Source: JAGNZR01 sp051648365 | Lineage (GTDB): Bacteria; Fusobacteriota; Fusobacteriia; Fusobacteriales; Fusobacteriaceae | Direction: 5' to 3' | Assembly: GCA_051648365.1 (NCBI GenBank) | Contig: JBOFEZ010000024.1 | Location: forward strand, 1-37,579 | Length of the DNA: 37,579 nt | Shown: piece after piece, positions 15,955 to 23,288 of the stretch | Position numbering within the stretch: the first letter of the stretch is position 1 | How the letters are laid out: every line of letters starts with the position of its first letter | Notes under the pieces: model-generated | What the model was told of the DNA's origin: nothing | The model's database searches: none | The model's input: only the letters and a program-made list of their open reading frames with translations | Position numbers and translations under genes: made by a program

Positions 15955-16851
15955 TTAGTGCTTCAATCTTGGATCCAGTGCATCTCTAAGCCCATCTCCA
16001 AGAAGGTTAAGTGAAAGAATTGTTATCATTATCGCGACACCTGGGAATGTTGTTACCCACCAAGCATATCTCAGGTATTGTCTTCCACCAGAAAGCATTG
16101 ATCCCCATTCCGGAGCTGGAGGTTGTATCCCCAGTCCGATAAAGCTCAGTCCTGCTGTCGAAAGAATTGCTCCTGCAACTCCTAGTGTTCCTTGAACTAT
16201 TACTGGAGCAAGAGAGTTTGGAATTATATGTCTGAATATTATTCTCATCTCTGAAGCTCCGATAGCTTTAGCTGCTTCAACAAATTCCTGATCTCTTATT
16301 GACAAAACTGATGCCCTAACTATTCTAGCATAGCTCGGAATTGAAGATATTGAAATTGATATCATTAAGTTCATTAAATTTGGTCCAAGAGCTGAAACTA
16401 TTGCTATAGCAAGTAGTATGCTTGGAACTGCAAGGAATATATCCATTATTCTCATTATTACGTTGTCTAATTTTCCACCGTAAAATCCTGCAAGAGCTCC
16501 CAGTGTTCCCCCTACTATAATTGACATTCCCACAGCAAGAACTCCAACTTTAAGAGATACTCTAGCACCATGAATAAGTCTTGCAAATATATCTCTACCA
16601 AATTCATCCGTTCCCAGCCAGTACTGCGCTGATGGAGGTTGTAATCTCATTCTGAGGTTCTGCTTTATTACCACGTTGTCATAGTTTGCTATTACATCTG
16701 CAAACAATGCTACTATTATAAATGACACAAGTAAACCCAGCCCTAAAAGAGCCATTTTATTTTTTTTAAGTCTTCTCCAAACTTCTGCCCACTGACTTCT
16801 TTTCTGACTGTTGGCAGCAGCTTCAACCTTAACATTGTTATTAGCTGACAT
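15955..16851 (-). CDS. Peptide ABC transporter permease, OppC/DppC type
   Basis: Inner-membrane permease of 298 residues with about six helices. An N-terminal cytoplasmic tail (to about residue 30) precedes the first helix. The OppC block LGTDEFGRDIFARLIHGAR is followed by the EAA loop EAAKAIGASEMRIIFRHIIPNS, which contacts the ATPases. The C-terminus ends LLGDGLRDALDPRLKH, typical for the family. It is 11 nt after the B permease and translated from its own AGGAG site. Confidence 0.94.
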   Translation of the reverse strand: MSANNNVKVEAAANSQKRSQWAEVWRRLKKNKMALLGLGLLVSFIIVALFADVIANYDNVVIKQNLRMRLQPPSAQYWLGTDEFGRDIFARLIHGARVSLKVGVLAVGMSIIVGGTLGALAGFYGGKLDNVIMRIMDIFLAVPSILLAIAIVSALGPNLMNLMISISISSIPSYARIVRASVLSIRDQEFVEAAKAIGASEMRIIFRHIIPNSLAPVIVQGTLGVAGAILSTAGLSFIGLGIQPPAPEWGSMLSGGRQYLRYAWWVTTFPGVAIMITILSLNLLGDGLRDALDPRLKH

Positions 16852-16862
16852 TTTATCTCCTC

Positions 16863-17789
16863 CTATTTATACTGTGATTTGATTCTCGGATCAATATATG
16901 CATATAAGATATCTACAAGCAGATTCACAAATGAGAATGTTGTTGCTAGGAATACAACCGTAGCTAGTACCGTCGGAGTATCCTTCTGTCTTATAGCATC
17001 TACCATCATTCTTCCAACACCTGGCCAAGAATAAACTGATTCAGTCAGTACGGCTCCCCCAAGAAGTCCACCAAACTGAAGTCCAACTACTGTTACTACT
17101 GGTATAAGTGCATTTTTTAGAGCATGTTTCCTAATTACAACTTTTTCCAAAACTCCCTTTGCTCTAGCCGTTCTTATATAGTCTTGTCTTATAACTTCTA
17201 GCATTGATGAACGTGTCATACGTGTTACTATCGCTGCTGCTCCAACTCCTAAAGTAAGAGCTGGCAGTATCACACTTTTCAGACTCTCGAATCCTCCTGA
17301 AGGAAGTAATCTGAATTTTACAGAGAATGTTAAGATTAACATCAGTCCTAACCAGAAGTTAGGCATTGAAACTCCCAATAGAGCTGCAATCATACTGAAA
17401 CTGTCTATAAATGTGTATTGCTTTGTCGCTGATATTATTCCTACTGGAATTCCTATAGAAACCGAAATAATAACACCCAATGTAGCTAAAAGTAAAGTAT
17501 TTGGGAATCTTTGGAAAATTTCTCCAAAAACTTCTCTTCCCGTAGTGTAACTTGTTCCGAAGTTTCCGACAACTGCTTTTCTTATAAAGTTAAAATACTG
17601 AACAATGAATGGATCGTTTAATCCCATATCATCTCTTAACTTCATAATTGCTTCTTTCGGAGCACTTTCCCCCAAAATAAGCTGTGCTGGATCTCCTGGT
17701 GTTAATGAAAGGATTGTAAAGACTAGAAATGATACTCCTAGAAGAACAGGAATAAGCATTAACAATCTCCTAAATATGTACTTGTGCAT
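16863..17789 (-). CDS. Peptide ABC transporter permease, OppB/DppB type
   Basis: Inner-membrane permease of 308 residues, first gene of the operon. It begins MHKYIFRRLLMLIPVLLGVS and contains the family block LTPGDPAQLILG. The EAA-type loop is TARAKGVLEKVVIRKHALKNALIP, and the periplasmic VLTESVYSWPGVGRM motif is present. A strong AGGAGGAG site precedes the ATG and a good promoter lies about 65-90 nt upstream. No solute-binding protein gene accompanies B-C-D-F, so the ligand stays open. Confidence 0.94.
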   Translation of the reverse strand: MHKYIFRRLLMLIPVLLGVSFLVFTILSLTPGDPAQLILGESAPKEAIMKLRDDMGLNDPFIVQYFNFIRKAVVGNFGTSYTTGREVFGEIFQRFPNTLLLATLGVIISVSIGIPVGIISATKQYTFIDSFSMIAALLGVSMPNFWLGLMLILTFSVKFRLLPSGGFESLKSVILPALTLGVGAAAIVTRMTRSSMLEVIRQDYIRTARAKGVLEKVVIRKHALKNALIPVVTVVGLQFGGLLGGAVLTESVYSWPGVGRMMVDAIRQKDTPTVLATVVFLATTFSFVNLLVDILYAYIDPRIKSQYK

Positions 17790-17851
17790 TTTTCTCCTCC
17801 TAACTTATTTTAATTTTATTTTTTGGTTTTTTTTAGCACTATATGTCAATA

Positions 17852-17880
17852 ATAATACATCATATATTTCATAATGTCAA
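17852..17880 (-). promoter_or_regulatory. Promoter of the opp/dpp operon
   Basis: Minus strand TTGACA (17875-17880), 17 nt, TATTAT (17852-17857), giving a leader of about 55 nt. A second TTGACA-like stretch (tgtcaa at 17844-17849) lies just downstream. Confidence 0.75.
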
Positions 17881-18043
17881 CTCATTATCTAAATTAATTA
17901 TTTTTTATTATTTTTTGACTTTTATAAACTTTAAGTTTTTTTATGAAACAAATCAAATGTTAAAAGAACTATTTATTTCCTTTAGATTAACACCGATTAT
18001 CCTTATTGTAAAATTTAAGATTTATATAATCTTAATCATAATT
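17881..18043. other. Gene-free AT-rich spacer between opp operon and UgpC-like gene
   Basis: The gene-free gap here is about 324 nt (17790-18113). It holds the opp promoter at one end and a terminator at the other. The stretch between them is very AT-rich; I see no gene with a ribosome site, RNA gene or repeat in it. Confidence 0.6.
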
Positions 18044-18099
18044 AAAAAAAAGAGGCGATTCCTCAGATAAATTTTATTTTATCTTTCAGTTCTGCCTCT
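18044..18099 (-). terminator. Terminator after the UgpC/MsmK-like gene
   Basis: On the minus strand AGAGGC (18094-18099) pairs with GCCTCT (18051-18056), followed by seven Ts (18044-18050). An inner helix GATAAA/TTTATC makes it a long, partly open hairpin. Confidence 0.75.
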
Positions 18100-18113
18100 A
18101 CATTTTATTTTGA

Positions 18114-19241
18114 TTAAAGTGTTATATTATTTTCAGTTTCATAATCAAATAGATAACATTTTTCTACATCTATATAGAATTGACATATATCTCCATACTC
18201 TATTTTCTCAGCCTTTTCTACTGGAATTCTTGAGCTATATTGAACATTTCCAAGACTGAAGTAAATAAACTCTTCGTTACCCATCTGCTCAACAATATTA
18301 ACTTTTCCAGTTATAAAATTCACACCTGTTCCAGGATTTGTATTATGGTTTCCTATATTCTCAGGTCTTATTCCAAACCATACTTTTTTACCTATATACC
18401 CCTGAACTTTTTCAGCTTTCTCTGCTGAAAGAATAACTCTGTTATCACTATTTAGAACTGCATATGTCGCCTTTTCATCTTTTTCCAAAGTAGCTTCAAC
18501 TATATTCATAGCTGGAGATCCTATAAACCCTGCTACAAATTTATTAGCTGGCTTATTATATAGGTTAAGTGGAGTATCAACCTGCATTATCTTTCCATAG
18601 TTAAGCACACAGATTCTATCTCCCATTGTCATAGCCTCTACCTGATCATGTGTTACATATATCATTGTAGCAGTCTGCCCTTCTTTCTTTAACTCTTTAT
18701 GTAACTGTGTAATTCTAACACGCATCGAAACTCTCAATTTTGCATCTAGATTTGATAGTGGTTCATCAAATAGAAATACTTCAGGTTTTCTAACTATCGC
18801 TCTTCCTACTGCAACTCTTTGCCTCTGCCCTCCAGACATCTCTTTTGGCTTTCTATCTAAAAGCTCTGTTATCTCTAATTTTTCCGCCGCGTCACGAACT
18901 CTTATATCTATCTCATTTTTATCAACTTTAGCCATTTTTAAACCAAAAGCCATATTTTCATAAACTGTCATATGCGGGTATAAAGCATAGTTTTGGAAAA
19001 CCATTGCTATCCCTCTATCTTTAGGAGGAAGGTTATTCACCATTGTATCCCCTATCCATATTTCTCCACCTGTAATTTCTTCAAGACCAGCTACCATTCT
19101 TAGTGTAGTTGATTTTGCACACCCTGAAGGACCTACAAATACCATAAATTCTCCATCTTGAATTTCTAAATCGACTCCATGAACCGCTTTAAATCCATTT
19201 GGATACTGCTTTTCCACCTTTTTTAAAATCACCTTTGCCAT
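18114..19241 (-). CDS. ugpC: Sugar ABC transporter ATPase, MsmK/UgpC/MalK type
   Basis: Cytoplasmic ATPase of 375 residues, a CUT1-type subunit that energises sugar or glycerol-phosphate importers. It has MVFQNYALYPHMTVYEN (Q-loop region), signature MSGGQRQR, Walker B VFLFDEPLSNLD, switch His YVTHD and a C-terminal regulatory domain (from about 240) with WFGIRPENI. Walker A reads GPSGCAKSTT, where Ala42 replaces the Gly just before the catalytic Lys43. No permease or binding-protein gene is near, so it may be a shared ATPase like streptococcal MsmK; UgpC is a family name rather than a proven role. The promoter is strong and followed by a small inverted repeat (ACTTG-AAAA-CAAGT) in the leader. 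Confidence 0.9.
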   Translation of the reverse strand: MAKVILKKVEKQYPNGFKAVHGVDLEIQDGEFMVFVGPSGCAKSTTLRMVAGLEEITGGEIWIGDTMVNNLPPKDRGIAMVFQNYALYPHMTVYENMAFGLKMAKVDKNEIDIRVRDAAEKLEITELLDRKPKEMSGGQRQRVAVGRAIVRKPEVFLFDEPLSNLDAKLRVSMRVRITQLHKELKKEGQTATMIYVTHDQVEAMTMGDRICVLNYGKIMQVDTPLNLYNKPANKFVAGFIGSPAMNIVEATLEKDEKATYAVLNSDNRVILSAEKAEKVQGYIGKKVWFGIRPENIGNHNTNPGTGVNFITGKVNIVEQMGNEEFIYFSLGNVQYSSRIPVEKAEKIEYGDICQFYIDVEKCYLFDYETENNITL

Positions 19242-19305
19242 TGTACTCTCCTTTACCGCCTAAGCGATGGCTCAATTTTACCCAACTTGTTTTCAAGTCA
19301 AACAA

Positions 19306-19334
19306 ATTATAAACAATTTAAACCTTTTTTTCAA
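19306..19334 (-). promoter_or_regulatory. Promoter of the UgpC/MsmK-like gene
   Basis: Minus strand TTGAAA (19329-19334), 17 nt, TATAAT (19306-19311). Just downstream is an ACTTG-AAAA-CAAGT inverted repeat that could be an operator or small hairpin. Confidence 0.75.
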
Positions 19335-19386
19335 GTTTTTTTTATTTTTTTATTGTTAGAAAACTACAATACAATTTTTTTACAAT

Positions 19387-19415
19387 AAAAAAAAGAGACA
19401 GAATTAATCTGTCTC
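19387..19415 (-). terminator. Terminator of rpsO
   Basis: GAGACAGA (19395-19402) pairs with TCTGTCTC (19408-19415) around a 5-nt loop. On the minus strand eight Ts follow (19387-19394). Confidence 0.93.
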
Positions 19416-19424
19416 AATTTTTTA

Positions 19425-19685
19425 TTACTTTCTAAGTCCTAATTTAGCAATAAGGGCTCTATATCCATCAAGATCTTTCTTAGTTAAGTAGTTAAGTAAT
19501 CTCTTTCTTTGTCCTACCATTTTAAGAAGTCCTAATCTTGAGTGGTGATCTTTCTTATGAGTTCTAAGGTGACCAGTTAAGTGGTTGATTTTCTCTGTTA
19601 ATAGAGCAACCTGTACCTCTGTACATCCTGTATCTGCTTCAGTTTTTCCAAACTCTCTGATTATTTCTGCTTTTGATTTCATCAT
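19425..19685 (-). CDS. rpsO: 30S ribosomal protein S15
   Basis: Ribosomal protein of 86 residues that binds the 16S rRNA central domain. Landmarks are GKTEADTGCTEVQVALLTEKINHLTGHL, the basic HKKDHHSRLGLLKMVGQRKRLLNYL block and the end YRALIAKLGLRK. Two adjacent ATGs (19685 and 19682) are possible; AGGAGG is 9 nt from the first, which I used. It is monocistronic, with its own extended -10 promoter and terminator. The leader can fold so that the ribosome site and start codon are masked, a typical setting for S15 autoregulation. Confidence 0.97.
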   Translation of the reverse strand: MMKSKAEIIREFGKTEADTGCTEVQVALLTEKINHLTGHLRTHKKDHHSRLGLLKMVGQRKRLLNYLTKKDLDGYRALIAKLGLRK

Positions 19686-19760
19686 AGTCGTGTTCCTCCT
19701 AGTTCATTATTATCCAAGCCAAGTAGATAGGAGACTAACCCCAAATCCTAGCTTAAATTC
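19686..19760 (-). promoter_or_regulatory. rpsO: rpsO leader with alternative hairpins (candidate S15 autoregulatory RNA)
   Basis: The leader of about 75 nt has two mutually exclusive folds. TAGTCTCCTA (19728-19737) can pair with TAGGA and GACTA of the segment 19685-19701, which contains the Shine-Dalgarno and touches the ATG. Alternatively its TCCTA can pair with the upstream TAGGA in GCTAGGAT (19744-19755). The first masks and the second frees the ribosome site. S15 regulates its own mRNA through different leader folds in different bacteria, so this could be the local version; protein binding is not shown. Confidence 0.5.
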
Positions 19761-19766
19761 TAAATT

Positions 19767-19795
19767 ATTATACCATGTTTAAGATTTTTTGTAAA
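19767..19795 (-). promoter_or_regulatory. Promoter of rpsO
   Basis: Minus strand TTTACA (19790-19795), 17 nt, TATAAT (19767-19772), with TGG forming an extended -10. Predicted start near 19760. Confidence 0.85.
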
Positions 19796-19827
19796 CTATT
19801 TTTCCGTTGTAACATTTTTATCTTCCG

Positions 19828-21933
19828 TTATTCTGGAGCTATATCTTTTGGTTTTTCATCAGGAATGTCTAAAATTTCTTCTGGTTTTTTTTGAGATATT
19901 GCAGGATCCTCTATGACACCTTCGCTATCATCCAAAGATTTTCCTTCTAAAAGAAGTTTTAACTCATCTCCAGTTATAGTTTCACGGATAAGAAGAGTTT
20001 TCGATATATGATCCAGCATCTCATAATTATCAGTTAGAAGTTTTATCATATCACTGTATGCATCATTTATAATCTTTCTGATTTCATCATCTATCTCTTT
20101 ACCAGTCACATCACTATAATGCTTTTGAGCAAACATATCACCTTCTGCAGTACTATCCAAAAGAATAGGTCCAAATTTTTCACTCATTCCAAATTTTGTC
20201 ACCATAGCATGAGCAATAGCTGTTGCTCTTTGAATGTCGTTACTTGCTCCAGTAGTTATATCATTAAATACAACCTGTTCAGCCGCACGACCTCCAAGTA
20301 AAACTCTTATTTCTGACAGATATTCATTTTTTGATTTTAGGTATCTATCTTCTGTTGGAAGACTCATCGTATAACCTAGAGCTGCTGAACCTCTTGGGAT
20401 AATAGTAACTTTATGTACAGGTTCTGTATGAGGTAACATCAGTTGAGTCATAGCATGTCCTACCTCATGGTAAGCCACTATATGTCTTTCTTTCTGTACT
20501 GTGACTCTAGATTTTCTCTCAGGTCCTATGGCAACTTTTTCTGAGGCTTCTTCCAAATCCTCCATAAGAATAATTTCTCTTCCTTCTCTAGCTGCAAGAA
20601 TTGCCGCTTCATTAAGAAGATTCGCTAAGTCTGCTCCAACAAAACCTGGAGTCTTTCTTGCTACTACTCCCAAATCCACAGACGGATCTATTTTTTTATC
20701 TTTACAGTGAACTTTCAATATTTCTTCTCTTCCTTTGATGTCTGGAGAATCCACTACCACTTGTCTATCGAATCTTCCAGGTCTCATAAGGGCTCTATCT
20801 AGAACTTCAGGCCTGTTCGTAGCTGCAAGAACGATGATTGTTTCTTCATTTCCAAATCCATCCATCTCTACAAGGAGTTGGTTAAGAGTTTGCTCTCTCT
20901 CGTCATTTCCTCCGCCTTGACCACTGCCTCTTTTTCTTCCAACTGCATCAATTTCATCTATAAAAACAATACATGGAGCAGCTTTTCTTGCTTTACTAAA
21001 AAGATCTCTGACTCTAGAAGCTCCTACACCCACAAACATTTCAACAAATTCAGATCCTGACATACTTAAGAACGGAACACCCGCTTCTCCTGCTACCGCT
21101 TTAGCTAACAGAGTTTTTCCTGTTCCTGGACTTCCGAGAAGAAGAACTCCCTTCGGAATTTTGGCTCCTATTTTTTTGTATTTTTCAGGTTCTTTAAGAA
21201 AATTAACCACTTCTTCTAACTCCACTTTTGCTTCATCTATTCCTGCTACGTCATCAAAAGTAATTTTTGTGTGCTCGGCCCCGCCTTCTTTAACTTTAGA
21301 TTTTCCTATATTAAAGATTTGAGGTCCTCCTCCAGCTCCACCTTTATTCATTTTAGAAAGCATAAATACCCACACACCAATAAGAAGAAGCATCGGGAAC
21401 CATGACACTAGAAGATTAAGAAGAAATGGTAATTCTTCAGGAGGAACCGATTTAATTTTAGCTCCTTCCACCTCTATAAGATCTAAGAGTTTAAGGTCTC
21501 CTCCTAGTCTGTCTGTTATCATTCTAGCTTTATATTGTCCATCAGCAGGAAGCTCTCCTTTATTTCCATAAATATATCCTTCTTTCTCTTCTACCTGAAT
21601 AATTTTTTTATCTTTCAGAAGATTTGAAAATTCAGTATAACTTACAGTTTCTATTGTTGTTCCTTTTTTATCCTGCATAAGTGATGGAAGACTCATGAAA
21701 ATTGTAACTATAAAAAGTAGCATTATTAAACCTTTTATATTAAATTTACCTCTATCATCTCCCGGACCTTTTCCATCCATCTCATTTTTTAATTTTTCTT
21801 TAAATTCATCTCTTTTATTTTTCAACTCATCTTGAAAAGAAGAACCCTCTTTTTCATCCTTTTCATCTTTTTTTTGCTGTGGATTTTTTTGCTCTTCATT
21901 CAATTCTTTTTCATTCTTGTTTTTTTCACTCAC
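19828..21933 (-). CDS. ftsH: ATP-dependent zinc metalloprotease FtsH
   Basis: Membrane-anchored AAA protease of 701 residues. A very charged N-terminal tail of about 65 residues precedes the first membrane helix (IKGLIMLLFIVTIFMSL). A periplasmic domain and second helix follow (LVSWFPMLLLIGVWVFML). The AAA domain has Walker A GSPGTGKT, pore motif FVGVGASRVRD, Walker B IVFIDEIDAVG and arginine-finger block RPGRFDRQ. The protease motif is HEVGH, with a zinc-ligating Asp further on. It degrades unneeded or damaged membrane and regulatory proteins. The start is a GTG overlapping the tilS stop by 4 nt, with AAGGAGG upstream. The N-terminal tail is longer than the few residues usual in FtsH. Last gene of mltG-radical SAM-tilS-ftsH. 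Confidence 0.97.
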   Translation of the reverse strand: MSEKNKNEKELNEEQKNPQQKKDEKDEKEGSSFQDELKNKRDEFKEKLKNEMDGKGPGDDRGKFNIKGLIMLLFIVTIFMSLPSLMQDKKGTTIETVSYTEFSNLLKDKKIIQVEEKEGYIYGNKGELPADGQYKARMITDRLGGDLKLLDLIEVEGAKIKSVPPEELPFLLNLLVSWFPMLLLIGVWVFMLSKMNKGGAGGGPQIFNIGKSKVKEGGAEHTKITFDDVAGIDEAKVELEEVVNFLKEPEKYKKIGAKIPKGVLLLGSPGTGKTLLAKAVAGEAGVPFLSMSGSEFVEMFVGVGASRVRDLFSKARKAAPCIVFIDEIDAVGRKRGSGQGGGNDEREQTLNQLLVEMDGFGNEETIIVLAATNRPEVLDRALMRPGRFDRQVVVDSPDIKGREEILKVHCKDKKIDPSVDLGVVARKTPGFVGADLANLLNEAAILAAREGREIILMEDLEEASEKVAIGPERKSRVTVQKERHIVAYHEVGHAMTQLMLPHTEPVHKVTIIPRGSAALGYTMSLPTEDRYLKSKNEYLSEIRVLLGGRAAEQVVFNDITTGASNDIQRATAIAHAMVTKFGMSEKFGPILLDSTAEGDMFAQKHYSDVTGKEIDDEIRKIINDAYSDMIKLLTDNYEMLDHISKTLLIRETITGDELKLLLEGKSLDDSEGVIEDPAISQKKPEEILDIPDEKPKDIAPE

Positions 21934-23282
21934 TTATTTATCCTCCTTACAACTAGTTCAGTCCACTGGGTATCATCTATCTTTTTTAAATATTTTTCAC
22001 TAAATTTTATACCAGCTATACAAAAAATTTCCTCTTTAAAGGATATTATAGGAATCAAGTCTCTGATATCTTTAGGTATTTTCTCATCTATTAAAATATC
22101 CTTTATTTTCTTATGATTTCTCATGCCCTTAGGTATGATTTTATCTCCAGCTTTTCTTTGTCTTACAATTAAAGTATCATTTTTTTTAAAGTTTGTCAAA
22201 AGAGTATCACTGTTTTTATCTTTTTTTTCATGAGCTGTGCATATTTTTGCTTCAACTTCATAAATACCAAAGGTTATTTTTCCAGGAATAGTTAATTCCA
22301 TTTCAGAGAATTTATTTTTTTCCTCTTTTTTTTCGACATATACATGCTTATAATCTTTAACCAAGAAAATATTTTTGGAAAGAGTTATTTTCTTAGTCCC
22401 TCCCTCATTTAAGAGTTCCACTATTTTGTCCAATTTATATCTATCAGGAGAGAAGCCTCCATTATTAATATAACCATTCATTATTTTTTTAATTTTGTAA
22501 TCAGAAAGATTTTTTAGCTTTTCAAGAGATATAGCCTCTATTTCATCTGATAAATAATTTCTGAAATCAACTTTGAGTTCTCTATTTACCTCCCCTATCT
22601 CTCCTATAAGATTGTAAATCTTATCTTTAAATTTGGGGTTATATTTTTTTTCTATAAAAGGAATCAGTTCCAATCTTATGCTGTTACGAGTAAAATCGCT
22701 TTCCATATTACTTTCATCTACTCTGTACTCTATTTCATTTTTATCGAGGTATTTCAGAATTTCATTTTTATATATATGATTTATTGGTCTGAGGTAGCCA
22801 TCTTTGTTAAAAGCTATGCCTTCCAATCCCTCTAAACTCGTCCCTCTCATAAGCCTAAAAAGAAAAGTTTCAATCTGGTCATCTTTGTTATGGGCGACAA
22901 GTATTTTGCTACATTTTTCAATTTTTTTGATTTCTCCAAAAAAATTATGTCTTATCTCCCGCCCGGCCTCTTCCAATCCAATTTTTTTATCCACGGATAT
23001 TTTTTCTATTTCAGCTCTTTTTATATATATTTTAAGATTATATTTTTGAGCTACTTTTCTTGCAAAAATTTCATCACCATCTGAATTTTCTCCTCTCAAA
23101 AGATGATTTATATGTACAAGAACAATTTCTAAATCCAAATTTTCTTTTTCCTTAAACTCCATCAGAGCTTCTAAAAGAAATACAGAATCAGGACCTCCTG
23201 AAAAACCTAAAATCCATTTTTTCTCTCCTGTAAAATCAATTTCTTTTTTAAGTCTGTGGAAAATTCCATTTAATAGATTCAT
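21930..23282 (-). CDS. tilS: tRNA(Ile)-lysidine synthase
   Basis: N-type ATP pyrophosphatase of 450 residues that converts C34 of the CAT-anticodon tRNA-Ile to lysidine, so it reads AUA codons. The PP-loop is FSGGPDSVFLLEAL near residue 30; also VLVHINHLLRG and VAHNKDDQIETFLFRLMRGTSLEGL. The C-terminal substrate-binding domain has RQRKAGDKIIPKGM and KIKDILIDEKIP. The AUA codon is frequent in this AT-rich genome, so the enzyme is needed. A candidate substrate tRNA lies at 36911-36987 in the same window. It overlaps ftsH by 4 nt and follows the radical SAM gene by 6 nt; the tilS-ftsH pairing is common in bacteria. Confidence 0.95.
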   Translation of the reverse strand: MNLLNGIFHRLKKEIDFTGEKKWILGFSGGPDSVFLLEALMEFKEKENLDLEIVLVHINHLLRGENSDGDEIFARKVAQKYNLKIYIKRAEIEKISVDKKIGLEEAGREIRHNFFGEIKKIEKCSKILVAHNKDDQIETFLFRLMRGTSLEGLEGIAFNKDGYLRPINHIYKNEILKYLDKNEIEYRVDESNMESDFTRNSIRLELIPFIEKKYNPKFKDKIYNLIGEIGEVNRELKVDFRNYLSDEIEAISLEKLKNLSDYKIKKIMNGYINNGGFSPDRYKLDKIVELLNEGGTKKITLSKNIFLVKDYKHVYVEKKEEKNKFSEMELTIPGKITFGIYEVEAKICTAHEKKDKNSDTLLTNFKKNDTLIVRQRKAGDKIIPKGMRNHKKIKDILIDEKIPKDIRDLIPIISFKEEIFCIAGIKFSEKYLKKIDDTQWTELVVRRINK

Positions 23283-23288
23283 CAGAAT

